Source: an uncultured Clostridia bacterium | Lineage (GTDB): Bacteria; Bacillota; Clostridia; Oscillospirales; Acutalibacteraceae | Assembly (NCBI GenBank): GCA_945912145.1 | Contig: CAMEBF010000017.1 | Span: 1-42,063 of the forward strand | Direction: 5' to 3' | DNA length: 42,063 nt | Part shown: piece after piece, positions 9,027-16,730 of the stretch | Layout: each line of letters starts with the position of its first letter | How positions within the stretch are numbered: position 1 is the first letter of the stretch | Made by a program: the position numbers and the translations under genes | The notes under the pieces: generated by a model | What the model saw: the letters and a program-made list of their open reading frames with translations, nothing else | What the model was told of the DNA's origin: nothing | Database searches by the model: none

Positions 9027-10766
9027 TTATTTTGCATTTTCCGGTGCTTTCGGTTTGACCAACACCGAACGGTATACATGATAAATCACATACCCGGGCT
9101 TTGCGCCGACGGGCTTTTTGAGGTTGCGCGCCTCGGTATAATCCACCTCGACCGCGCCGGCTTCGCGTCCCGAGCTGTAATAGGCGGCTGTCTCGGCGGC
9201 GAACTCCATCGCCTTTTCCGTCGGCTCTCTGCCGTCAAGCGCGAGAATAACATGGGAACCGGGTGCTTTCTGAATATGGAACCACAGATCGCTCTTCGCC
9301 GCTGTTTTCAGCGAAAGCGTATCGTTCTGGATATTGTTCCGTCCGACAAAAACCGTAAAACCGTCGGGAGCCGGGAACGAAAGAGGCGGCATGGGCTGCG
9401 CTTTTTTCTGTTTCGCGCCTGATTTATGTTTCAGAAAACCGCTGTCCGCGAGCTCGCGGCGGATCTCCGCGATCTCCTTTTCCGTTTCGGCGCGGTTCAG
9501 TTCGTCCGCAACGGTGCGAAGATACGCGAGATCTTCCCGACCCTCTTCAATCAGCGTTGTCAGCTTTTCTTCCGCCGTGCGCAGCTTGCGATATTCTTTA
9601 TAATACCGCTGCGCGTTTTCACTCGGCGTCAGCTCGGGTTTGACGGGAATGGCAATCACCTTACAGCCGTCATAATAATTTTCGACTTCATAAACAGACG
9701 CGCCCTTTGTGAGCCGATAGAGATTGGCGTTGATGAGCTCGGCGAAAATTTTCTTTTCCTCCCGGTCCTTGCACGCCTCCAATTCAAGCATCTGATTGCT
9801 GATCTTTTTGGCGAGTCGCTCAATCAGATTGTTGATATTCTTAAAAAGATCCTCCGCTTTGGACTTTGTTCGTACAAGCCGTTCGCGCTCATAGTAAAAG
9901 CTCTCGAGCAGCTCGGAAAGCGATTCATACGACGTATACTGCGCCGCCGAACCGTACTGCGTGATCGGGATAAACGAAAAATCCAGCAGTTTTCCGTCCG
10001 CATCCGCAACGGCCGTCGGGGAAACGGTTGCGCTCTGCACCGTATTTTTCAGCACGTCCAGTTCAAAACGCAGCTTCTCGGTCTGCTGTGCGGTCAGCTC
10101 GTTCGCCGCCGTGTCGCCGCCGCCCGAACGGTACGCGATTTCCCGGCACAAAACAGGCGACATACCCTCCATCACAGACAACAGCGCGCCGCTGAGCTTT
10201 GTTTCTTTTTTGCTGAGATGCGCGATGATCTCGTCCGTATCCGTCTGCAAAAGATTCAGTTTATGCTGCGCCGGCGGCAGCTCATACGTCAGTCCAGGCA
10301 GAATCTGACGGACGGACGATTTCGACAAGTCCACCCGCTTGACGCTGTCCAGAATGACGTCGTTCTCATCGAGCAGAATGATATTGCTGTACTGCGCCAT
10401 GATCTCCACGACCAGCGTTCTTGTGACACGGTCGCCGAGCTCGTTCACCGCGCTGAAAATCAATTTCACAATGCGGTCAAAGCCGACCTGCTCCCATCCG
10501 ATCAGCGTCGCGCCGACCAAGTGCTTGCGCAGGAGCATACAGAGCATCGGCGGATTCGCCGGATTCTCGATCGAATGCGTCGTCAGATGCAGTCTCGGCG
10601 CGCTGCCCGAAGCCGAAAGCAGAAGACGGTATGCACCGCTTCGCGTTCGCAGGGTCAGGATCAGCTCGACTTTTTGCGTCTGATAGATTTTATCGACCTT
10701 TGCGCCGAGCAGAACCGGTTTCAGCTCTTCGGACAGCAGATGTAAAAAGATTCCGTCAAGCGCCAT
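9027..10766 (-). CDS. rqcH: Rqc2 homolog RqcH (NFACT-family ribosome quality control protein)
   Basis: RqcH binds the 50S subunit carrying a stalled peptidyl-tRNA and directs addition of C-terminal alanine tails that mark the nascent chain for degradation. Older annotations call it fibronectin-binding protein. Visible parts: the NFACT-N domain starting MALDGIFLHLLSEEL, the conserved Asp-Arg pair in VGFDRIVKL, central helical and coiled-coil segments (roughly residues 280-430), and the C-terminal NFACT-R domain with DLWFHIQKAPGSHVIL. The length (579) is standard. Its ATG immediately follows the stop codon of the Nif3-like gene, so it is the last large gene of the operon running from 13360 leftwards. 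Confidence 0.93.
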   Translation of the reverse strand: MALDGIFLHLLSEELKPVLLGAKVDKIYQTQKVELILTLRTRSGAYRLLLSASGSAPRLHLTTHSIENPANPPMLCMLLRKHLVGATLIGWEQVGFDRIVKLIFSAVNELGDRVTRTLVVEIMAQYSNIILLDENDVILDSVKRVDLSKSSVRQILPGLTYELPPAQHKLNLLQTDTDEIIAHLSKKETKLSGALLSVMEGMSPVLCREIAYRSGGGDTAANELTAQQTEKLRFELDVLKNTVQSATVSPTAVADADGKLLDFSFIPITQYGSAAQYTSYESLSELLESFYYERERLVRTKSKAEDLFKNINNLIERLAKKISNQMLELEACKDREEKKIFAELINANLYRLTKGASVYEVENYYDGCKVIAIPVKPELTPSENAQRYYKEYRKLRTAEEKLTTLIEEGREDLAYLRTVADELNRAETEKEIAEIRRELADSGFLKHKSGAKQKKAQPMPPLSFPAPDGFTVFVGRNNIQNDTLSLKTAAKSDLWFHIQKAPGSHVILALDGREPTEKAMEFAAETAAYYSSGREAGAVEVDYTEARNLKKPVGAKPGYVIYHVYRSVLVKPKAPENAK

Positions 10767-11522
10767 TTATCTCACCGTTTCATACGGAGCATTCTGCCGC
10801 GCAAGCGTGAAAGAAAGCTCCGGGAATTTTTGCTGTAATTGTTTTTGGAGCTCCGCCATCACGGGATTTTCCGTTGCAAAATGCCCGGCGACCAAGAGAT
10901 TGATGTTCCACTCCGCCGCCAATAGAAATTCGTGATGCTTGGCTTCCCCTGTCACGAACGTATCGCACCCGGCTTTCGCCGCTTCGGGGATATATTCGCC
11001 GCCGGCGCCGCCGCAAACGGCAATTTTACGCGGTCTCTTTCCGATGTCAAACAGCCGTACCGCCGAGCCGAGCTTCTGCGATACGAACAAAGAAAATTCC
11101 TTAGCAGAAGAAAAATCGGCATTCCCCATACGCATGATCGGCGCGCCCTCCGCGTAAAGCGGCTGTGTATCGGTCAGACCCAGAATGCCGCAGAGAACAT
11201 CGTTTACGCCACCATCTGCCATATCGAGATTCGTATGCGCCGAAAGCACGGTGATGTCGTTTCTGACCGCCTCATACAATGCCGAACCGGCATCGATATG
11301 CTTGACCGCATGAAAAATCAAGGGATGATGGCACACAATCAGGGGGATTGTCTGCACCTTCGCCTGTTTTACGACGTCCGCCGTGCAGTCAAGCGCAAGC
11401 AGAACGCTGTCCGTCTCACGGTCAAACGATCCGGTCATCAGACCGCTGTTGTCCCACGGAAGCTGCGTCCCGTACGGCGCGAACACGTCGATCGCATCAT
11501 AAATATCGCGAACTGTTACCAT
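10767..11522 (-). CDS. Nif3-like dinuclear metal center protein
   Basis: A member of the Nif3/YqfO family (once called GTP cyclohydrolase I type 2), whose members form hexamers with a two-metal site in each subunit. Metal ligands are visible in VCHHPLIFH, the AHTNLDMADGG block and GHFATENPV near the C terminus. At 251 residues it is the short form without the inserted PII-like domain found in Bacillus YqfO. The gene overlaps trmK by 7 bases upstream and abuts rqcH downstream. trmK followed by a Nif3-like gene is a very common order in Firmicutes. The biochemical function of the family is not settled. Confidence 0.93.
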   Translation of the reverse strand: MVTVRDIYDAIDVFAPYGTQLPWDNSGLMTGSFDRETDSVLLALDCTADVVKQAKVQTIPLIVCHHPLIFHAVKHIDAGSALYEAVRNDITVLSAHTNLDMADGGVNDVLCGILGLTDTQPLYAEGAPIMRMGNADFSSAKEFSLFVSQKLGSAVRLFDIGKRPRKIAVCGGAGGEYIPEAAKAGCDTFVTGEAKHHEFLLAAEWNINLLVAGHFATENPVMAELQKQLQQKFPELSFTLARQNAPYETVR

Positions 11523-12208
11523 AAGTCTTTCCAGTCCTCCCGTTTCTTTGCCTGTGTCAGCACATCGCCGAAAACGGCGGCTTCCCGAGTATTCCCCATT
11601 TTTTGCAGTCCCTCATACCGGGACGACAAATACCGGAGCTGTTTTTTCAAATACGCCCGTTCCGTTTCGGTTTCCGTGCCGACCGTATCGCCGAAATAAT
11701 AATAGAACTCGTCTTTTTCTTCGTTTTTGCCGCTAAAGTACGCGCTGATGACAAGATATGTACGACCTGCGTCCGAACAGGTCTTCTCCGTGTCGATGGT
11801 AAATCCGTTTTCGCTTAAGAATTTGCGAACATCATACGAATGCGTCATCGGCTGCAAAACAAGATGCACCGCCTCGTTCCGGATCCACGGCGCAGCGGCT
11901 AAAATCTCCGCAATCAGCGTGCCGCCCATACCGGCGATGACGATCTCCTGCGTCTCATGAGGAATATTTTGCAGGCCGTCGGACAAAATGAGAGATATAT
12001 TCTTTTCGAGTCCGTATTCTTTCACAGTCTTTTCGGCGTTTTTCAAAGGGCCTTTGCCGATGTCCGACGCGATGGCCCGCTGCGTTTTTCCGGACATAAC
12101 AAGAAATGCCGGCAGATAACCGTGGTCAGTGCCGACATCCGCTGTCAGACGGTCTGCCCGAACCAGATCGGCCGCCGTCTGTAATCTGTTTGGCAAACGC
12201 GGCGTCAT
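11516..12208 (-). CDS. trmK: tRNA (adenine(22)-N1)-methyltransferase TrmK
   Basis: An SAM-dependent class I methyltransferase that forms m1A22 in bacterial tRNAs. The SAM-binding motif is VGTDHGYLPAFL (about residues 25-36), followed by IASDIGKGPLKNA and the family hallmark IVIAGMGGTLIAEIL. The C-terminal third is helical, as expected for the coiled-coil domain of TrmK. The 230-residue length is normal. The ATG overlaps the stop of the DUF1858 gene by 4 bases and has AAGGCGG upstream. The stop overlaps the next gene by 7 bases, so expression is tightly coupled along the operon. Confidence 0.94.
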   Translation of the reverse strand: MTPRLPNRLQTAADLVRADRLTADVGTDHGYLPAFLVMSGKTQRAIASDIGKGPLKNAEKTVKEYGLEKNISLILSDGLQNIPHETQEIVIAGMGGTLIAEILAAAPWIRNEAVHLVLQPMTHSYDVRKFLSENGFTIDTEKTCSDAGRTYLVISAYFSGKNEEKDEFYYYFGDTVGTETETERAYLKKQLRYLSSRYEGLQKMGNTREAAVFGDVLTQAKKREDWKDLW

Positions 12209-12402
12209 TCCGCCTTGCCTGCGTTCAGCTTTTCCACCAATTCGTCAACGTCAACGCCGTGAACCATGCAGGCCTGCTCGATCGTCTCGGCTCTTGCCGA
12301 CGGACAACCGAGGCAGTGCATGCCCATTTCCAGAAAATAAGGCGCTAAGGAGCGGTCTGCGTCCAGAACGTCGCCGATGGTTGAATTTTTGGTAATTTCC
12401 AT
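12205..12402 (-). CDS. DUF1858 / hybrid-cluster-associated redox disulfide domain protein
   Basis: A 65-residue protein made of a single DUF1858 domain: the start MEITKNSTIGDVLD, the middle MGMHCLGCPSARAETIEQA, and the end HGVDVDELVEKLN. The CLGC motif is the proposed redox disulfide, and the domain is often found with hybrid cluster proteins, though none is in this window. A GGAGG 8 bases before the ATG at 12402 settles the start; the frame is open further upstream but without a comparable site. It lies 19 bases downstream of the glycosyltransferase stop and overlaps trmK by 4 bases. The exact role is unknown. Confidence 0.9.
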   Translation of the reverse strand: MEITKNSTIGDVLDADRSLAPYFLEMGMHCLGCPSARAETIEQACMVHGVDVDELVEKLNAGKAE

Positions 12403-12421
12403 TTTGTATTCCTCCGAAAAA

Positions 12422-13360
12422 TTATTGAATATTGGTTTTTGCGATGAGATACTTCGGTCTGTCCTTGACCTCGGTATATATTCTTGCCAGATACTCACCC
12501 GCTATGCCGATGCTCACAAGGATCAGGCCGCCGACGAACAGCACGCCGAACAGAATCCCCCGAAGCGTCAGCGAGAAGACATAGCCGATGCTGATGAGTC
12601 TGATGATCACGCCGATCGCATAGACCACACTAAGAATCAGCAGACCGATGCCGAGATAGAGCGGAATGCGAAGCGGCGACGATGTATAGCCGATGATGCC
12701 GTCCATCGCGTACTTGAACAGCTTGCGAACCGACCACTTGGTCTCGCCGGCTGCGCGTTCGCGGTTCTCATGCGGGAACCACTTGGTCGAGAAGCCGACC
12801 CAGCTGAAAATCCCCTTGGTGAAGCGGATATTCTCCCGCATGGCGAGAATGGAATCCACCACGCTGCGCGTCATGATGCGGTAATCCTGCGCACCCTCGT
12901 CAATATACGTTTCGGAAATTTTATTGATCAGCTTATAAAACGATGCAGACAGAAAGCTCTTGAACTTCTTTTCTCCGGCGCGGTCAACGCGTTTGCACGC
13001 CGCAACGTCGTAGCCCTCTTCGTCAACGGCTTTGAGCATTTCAGGAATGAGATCGGGAGAATGCTGCAGGTCCGCGTCGATAAATCCGGCAAAATCACCC
13101 GTACTGTGCTCCAGTCCGGCGAGCATCGCACCCTCTTTTCCGAAATTCCGGGAAAATGAAATATATTTCACACGGTCGTCTTTTTCGGCAAAGCCCTCGA
13201 GAATATGCAGCGTATCATCCTTACTTCCGTCGTTGACGAACAACAGCTCGAACTCGTATTTTTCGCGGCAAGTCTCCGCGACCCGCGTGATCTCACGGTA
13301 AAAAGCCGGCAAGACCTCGGCCTCATTATAACAGGGAACGATCAACGATAGTTTTTTCAT
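12422..13360 (-). CDS. Polyprenyl-phosphate glycosyltransferase, GT2 (GtrB/DPM1-like)
   Basis: A family 2 glycosyltransferase of the kind that moves a sugar from a nucleotide donor onto undecaprenyl phosphate for later use outside the cell. The N-terminal GT-A fold is clear: SLIVPCYNEAEVLP, FVNDGSKDDT, and FIDADLQHSP with the DAD metal motif. The C terminus holds two long hydrophobic helices (starting RIPLYLGIGLLILSVVYA and LRGILFGVLFVGGLILVS), as in GtrB/DPM1 proteins, then a cytoplasmic tail with AGEYLARIYTEVKDRPKY. The ATG at 13360 is chosen because it begins the domain (MKKLSLIVPCYNE) and follows GGAAGTGAG; the frame extends upstream only as non-conserved sequence. It may head the operon with DUF1858, trmK, the Nif3-like gene and rqcH. 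Confidence 0.93.
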   Translation of the reverse strand: MKKLSLIVPCYNEAEVLPAFYREITRVAETCREKYEFELLFVNDGSKDDTLHILEGFAEKDDRVKYISFSRNFGKEGAMLAGLEHSTGDFAGFIDADLQHSPDLIPEMLKAVDEEGYDVAACKRVDRAGEKKFKSFLSASFYKLINKISETYIDEGAQDYRIMTRSVVDSILAMRENIRFTKGIFSWVGFSTKWFPHENRERAAGETKWSVRKLFKYAMDGIIGYTSSPLRIPLYLGIGLLILSVVYAIGVIIRLISIGYVFSLTLRGILFGVLFVGGLILVSIGIAGEYLARIYTEVKDRPKYLIAKTNIQ

Positions 13361-13382
13361 GTACTCACTTCCAATCAAAATT

Positions 13383-13391
13383 AGTATAACA
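13383..13391 (-). promoter_or_regulatory. Possible extended -10 promoter for the GT2 operon
   Basis: On the minus strand TGTTATACT gives an extended -10 (TGN-TATACT) about 22 bases before the glycosyltransferase ATG. No good -35 is visible, as is usual for extended -10 promoters. The leader would be very short. Confidence 0.4.
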
Positions 13392-13429
13392 TACCCCGTC
13401 GGGAAAATAAATAGTTTTATGAAATTTTT

Positions 13430-13459
13430 GCGGCGATTTCCGCTGCCGGAAACCACCGC
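13430..13459 (-). terminator. Strong hairpin after the O-acylation cluster, likely transcript end
   Basis: GCGGTGGTTTCC and GGAAATCGCCGC (minus strand) pair over 12 positions, counting two G-U pairs, with a 6-base loop, 5 bases after the DHHW gene stop. It is followed by AAAAATTT rather than a clean U-run, so termination may be partial. On the plus strand it is followed by TTTTG. Confidence 0.5.
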
Positions 13460-13464
13460 TTTTG

Positions 13465-14592
13465 TTATTCCGTAAAGTTGATATACTGAATATAGGTATC
13501 CTCCGCAAAGGATTTGAGATTATAGAGAATCAGAATATCCGTCACGCCGTTTTCGGCGATCAGATCGGGGATGACTCCCATATAATACCGCATATCGACC
13601 AGAAGGATTTTCTGATAGTCGCCGATAAGATACGGCAAAAAGGAATTGGCATAGGAATCCTTGATGAGCAGCAGCGTTTTCCCGTTCTGCGCCTGCGTGT
13701 CGACCGTCACAAGGCTGTCGTTGCCGCCGAGGAAGTACAGATATTTGTCTTTCCCGGTCGCCTTTTCGGGAAAGTAAATAGAAGACGAAACCTCACCTTT
13801 GCTGTTTGTCACCGTCATGTTGCCGAGAACCTTTCCGGACGGCGCGCTGACGGTATCGGCGTTCCGGCCGTCAAACAAGCCGTAACGCGAATAGGTCGTG
13901 CCGAAAAAGGAATCGCTGACGGTTTCACATTCCCAGTATGCAAACGGTTCGGCCTGCTCGCCGCACGCTTTTTTATATTCCGTATAAGCATAATAAGCAC
14001 CCAGATTCGTCCAATGATGGTCGGTGCGGTAATAGATATACTCGTCCTTGTGCGACTCCATCACCGGCGTCAGATTGATAAAACCGTCAAGCTCTTTTGC
14101 GGCTTCATCAAGCAGCGCGTTTCCGTCCGCTGTGACGGCAAACGGCGGCAGCTTCTGCGAAAGAATCTGCGTCGCTGTCGGCGCGATGATCGTTTTCGTG
14201 TCGATTCCGTAAGTCTCTTTCGTAAAGGCAATAAATTCCTTGACGGACTGACAATTCGCAAGGAAACCGGCGGCGCTCTCTTCGTCGAAAGAATCGAGGA
14301 GATAGCCGTCCTTGCCTTTGAAAACGCCGTTGTTCGAGGTCTTGCCCGTCGCCTCCTCCGCGACGGCTTTCACGCTGACCCACCAATCCCGCAGCACAAA
14401 ATGGTCGGCAAGATAGGTTGCGAAATCAGAAGTAAACGAGCCGTCTTTCAGCGACTCTACCGTCAGCTTGGGGAAAGAAGCCAGCGAACGGTTTTCATTA
14501 TCGGAAAATTCCTTTTTCGGCGCGGCAATATTGGCAATTGCCAAGGCCAGCAGAAGGACGGCAAACAAGGATACAAAAATTTTATTTCTCAT
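13465..14592 (-). CDS. DHHW family protein (AlgJ/AlgX-like, extracytoplasmic O-acylation)
   Basis: A secreted or membrane-anchored protein that partners MBOAT acyltransferases in acylating extracellular polymers. The N terminus has one hydrophobic segment (FVSLFAVLLLALAIANIAA) acting as signal or anchor. ENRSLASFPKLT follows, typical of AlgX/AlgJ-related proteins, then FKGKDGYLLDSF, and the family-defining YYRTDHHWTNLGA at about residue 190, where the Asp-His pair resembles an SGNH-type catalytic site. It starts 12 bases after the MBOAT gene stop, with GAGGGGAAGC as ribosome site. This is the same arrangement as the alginate AlgI-AlgJ pairs. The acyl acceptor cannot be told from sequence. Confidence 0.9.
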   Translation of the reverse strand: MRNKIFVSLFAVLLLALAIANIAAPKKEFSDNENRSLASFPKLTVESLKDGSFTSDFATYLADHFVLRDWWVSVKAVAEEATGKTSNNGVFKGKDGYLLDSFDEESAAGFLANCQSVKEFIAFTKETYGIDTKTIIAPTATQILSQKLPPFAVTADGNALLDEAAKELDGFINLTPVMESHKDEYIYYRTDHHWTNLGAYYAYTEYKKACGEQAEPFAYWECETVSDSFFGTTYSRYGLFDGRNADTVSAPSGKVLGNMTVTNSKGEVSSSIYFPEKATGKDKYLYFLGGNDSLVTVDTQAQNGKTLLLIKDSYANSFLPYLIGDYQKILLVDMRYYMGVIPDLIAENGVTDILILYNLKSFAEDTYIQYINFTE

Positions 14593-14603
14593 GCTTCCCC
14601 TCC

Positions 14604-16013
14604 TCAGAACCGGAAATAGATAAACGGATTATAGGTGCTGTCCACGAGATACCCGACGGAGAGGACGAACAGCAGCAGGTACCATACCGTTTCCAGAACG
14701 GTGAAAGCAGCCGGCTTCTTTTCGCATTCCCGCTCAAGCTTTTTGCCGAGAGATGCGCAAAGCGGTGTCGAAGCGAGCAGAAGAATCAGCAGCAGAACGG
14801 CGTTCGAGGCAAGGCTGTAGACAAAATCACCCTCCGCAAAGCCATTCGCGCCGAACATACTGCCGAGGAATGCGAAAAGCTGCGCCGTATCGTCAAACGC
14901 GAAGATCACCCAGCCGAAAACGACGACCAGGAGCGTGTACAGATGCCGCACAACAGACGGAAGCTTCGGCAAGAACCGGTTCAGCACGAATTTTTCGAGC
15001 AGCAGGAAAAGCCCGTAATACAGGCCCCAGAAAACGAAATTCCAGGACGCGCCGTGCCAGAGCCCCGTCAGGAGCCAGACGATAAGAATATTGCGCACCT
15101 GCCGGAGCTTCCCTTTGCGGTTGCCGCCAAGCGGGATATAGACATATTCCTTGAACCACGTTCCCAGCGAGATGTGCCATCTGCGCCAGAACTCGGTAAT
15201 GCTCGTCGAAATATACGGATAATTGAAGTTCTCCAGAAAATGGAATCCGAAAAGATTGCCCAGACCGATGGCCATATCCGAATAGCCCGAGAAATCAAAA
15301 TAAATCTGGAACGTATAAGCGATCGCGCCGAGCCATGCGGCGGCGGCCGTCAGATGCCCGTCGGTGTTTTCCGTCAGACATGACCAGAGATAGCCGATAT
15401 TGTTGGCCAGCAGCACTTTTTTGGCAAGGCCGACGAGGAACCGCTTGATGCCCTGTGCGGCCAGATCAAAGCTGACCTTCCGGTGATTGATCTCTTCGGC
15501 GACGGTCTTATAGCGGACGATCGGGCCGGCAATCAGCTGCGGGAACAGCGAGATATACAGTCCGAAATTCAGGATATTTTTCTGCGCTTCGGCGTCCTTG
15601 CGGTAGACGTCAAAGACGTAGGACATCGCCTGAAACGTAAAAAACGAGATGCCGATGGGCAGAGAAAGCTTCGTCTCAGGAAGCGCGGTATGGGCGACGG
15701 CATTGATGTTTTCAATGACGAAATTGCCGTACTTGAACACGCCGAGCATCAGGAGATTGACAATCACGCTGACGATCAGAATCGCTTTCTGCGCATTTTT
15801 CTTTTGCTCAAAACGGTCGATTCCCAGCCCGAAAAGATAATTCAGCGCGATGGAACCGAGCATAATGACAATATAGACCGGCTCGCCCCATGCGTAAAAC
15901 ACAAGACTGGCAAGCAGAAGCAGGACGTTGCGGCCCTTATCCGGCATCAGATAATAGAGCAGCAGGACGACCGGCAAAAAGACGGTTAAAAATTCAAGGC
16001 TGCTGAAAACCAT
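14604..16013 (-). CDS. MBOAT family O-acyltransferase (AlgI/PatA-like)
   Basis: A polytopic membrane-bound O-acyltransferase that passes an acyl group, usually acetyl, across the membrane to an extracellular acceptor such as a polysaccharide or peptidoglycan. It begins MVFSSLEFLTVFLPVVLLLY and contains the conserved QLIAGPIVRY motif. The catalytic His is in LLTGLWHGASWNF (about residue 320). About ten membrane segments are visible over 469 residues, which is the standard size. It sits between the DUF4358 lipoprotein gene (12 bases upstream) and the DHHW gene (11 bases downstream), in one operon with the dockerin-bearing esterase. DltB is a relative, but no dltA, dltC or dltD lies nearby, so D-alanylation is unlikely. 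Confidence 0.93.
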   Translation of the reverse strand: MVFSSLEFLTVFLPVVLLLYYLMPDKGRNVLLLLASLVFYAWGEPVYIVIMLGSIALNYLFGLGIDRFEQKKNAQKAILIVSVIVNLLMLGVFKYGNFVIENINAVAHTALPETKLSLPIGISFFTFQAMSYVFDVYRKDAEAQKNILNFGLYISLFPQLIAGPIVRYKTVAEEINHRKVSFDLAAQGIKRFLVGLAKKVLLANNIGYLWSCLTENTDGHLTAAAAWLGAIAYTFQIYFDFSGYSDMAIGLGNLFGFHFLENFNYPYISTSITEFWRRWHISLGTWFKEYVYIPLGGNRKGKLRQVRNILIVWLLTGLWHGASWNFVFWGLYYGLFLLLEKFVLNRFLPKLPSVVRHLYTLLVVVFGWVIFAFDDTAQLFAFLGSMFGANGFAEGDFVYSLASNAVLLLILLLASTPLCASLGKKLERECEKKPAAFTVLETVWYLLLFVLSVGYLVDSTYNPFIYFRF

Positions 16014-16025
16014 AGAAGCTCCGTC

Positions 16026-16709
16026 TCAGAAGAGACCGGCAATGGCGGTTTTCGCTGCGGAATTATTATTGGATACGCAGAAGACCACATAGTTTCCGTT
16101 TGTATAAATGACGGCGGATTCCAGCTTGGGAACCTCCTTGGGCACATAATCGGCATAGTCCTCGATCTGCGTCGCCTTACGGCTCTCCATGCCGCTGACG
16201 ATGGAAGAAACCGCAGAGCTGCTCGATGCTTTGACGACCAGTACTTCTTCCGCAACGGCGGCAGACGCCGTATAATAGGAGGCCTCCGCTACGTCAGAAG
16301 AAGAGATACCGAACATCGAAAGCGCTCTCGCAGAGGAGCCCTTGGAAAGCGACTCTTCAAACCAGCCCGAATGGGAAACAATCGAGGACGCGATATTGTC
16401 AACGCTGACGGCGTTGTCCGGTTTTGCTGTTGTCGGGGTCTTGGTCGTTGTCACCTGTGTTTCCGGTGCTTTGGTCGTCGTCACGGCTGTAGTGGTCGAA
16501 TCGGCCGTCGTGGTTCCGGCAGCGGTGGTCGGAACAGATGTCTCCTGCTGCGAAACATCTTCCGACTCCGATTCCTTTTCCGTCATGACGGCAGTCGTGC
16601 TCTCCTCCGTAGAGGGTTCGTCGGACGTTTCCTCTTTGCTGCATCCGGCAAACACACCGAGGATGACAAGCAGGCAAACGAATACGCTGAGAATGGATTT
16701 GTTTTTCAT
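16026..16709 (-). CDS. DUF4358 lipoprotein of the O-acylation cluster
   Basis: A 227-residue lipoprotein. The N-terminal signal ends in the lipobox LGVFAGC, so the mature protein is lipid-anchored on the outside at that Cys. A Thr/Ser/Glu-rich linker of about 80 residues (repeated TTT and TKAPETQ-like stretches) follows. A compact C-terminal domain (about residues 100-227) matches DUF4358, with the IEDYADYVPKEVPKLESAVI segment. DUF4358 genes often sit beside MBOAT and DHHW genes in Clostridia, as here, so a part in extracellular acyl transfer is likely, but no activity is established. The linker suggests the domain reaches into the cell wall. Confidence 0.85.
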   Translation of the reverse strand: MKNKSILSVFVCLLVILGVFAGCSKEETSDEPSTEESTTAVMTEKESESEDVSQQETSVPTTAAGTTTADSTTTAVTTTKAPETQVTTTKTPTTAKPDNAVSVDNIASSIVSHSGWFEESLSKGSSARALSMFGISSSDVAEASYYTASAAVAEEVLVVKASSSSAVSSIVSGMESRKATQIEDYADYVPKEVPKLESAVIYTNGNYVVFCVSNNNSAAKTAIAGLF

Positions 16710-16730
16710 TTTTTTTACTCTCCTGTCCTT

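Noticed and set aside
9426-10745. 439-codon + strand frame opposite rqcH
   Set aside because: It is fully antisense to a conserved NFACT protein, with no ribosome site or motifs.
14604-16013. DltB of a D-alanylation operon
   Set aside because: No dltA, dltC or dltD lies nearby, and the DHHW and DUF4358 neighbours fit the AlgI/PatA-type acylation group instead.
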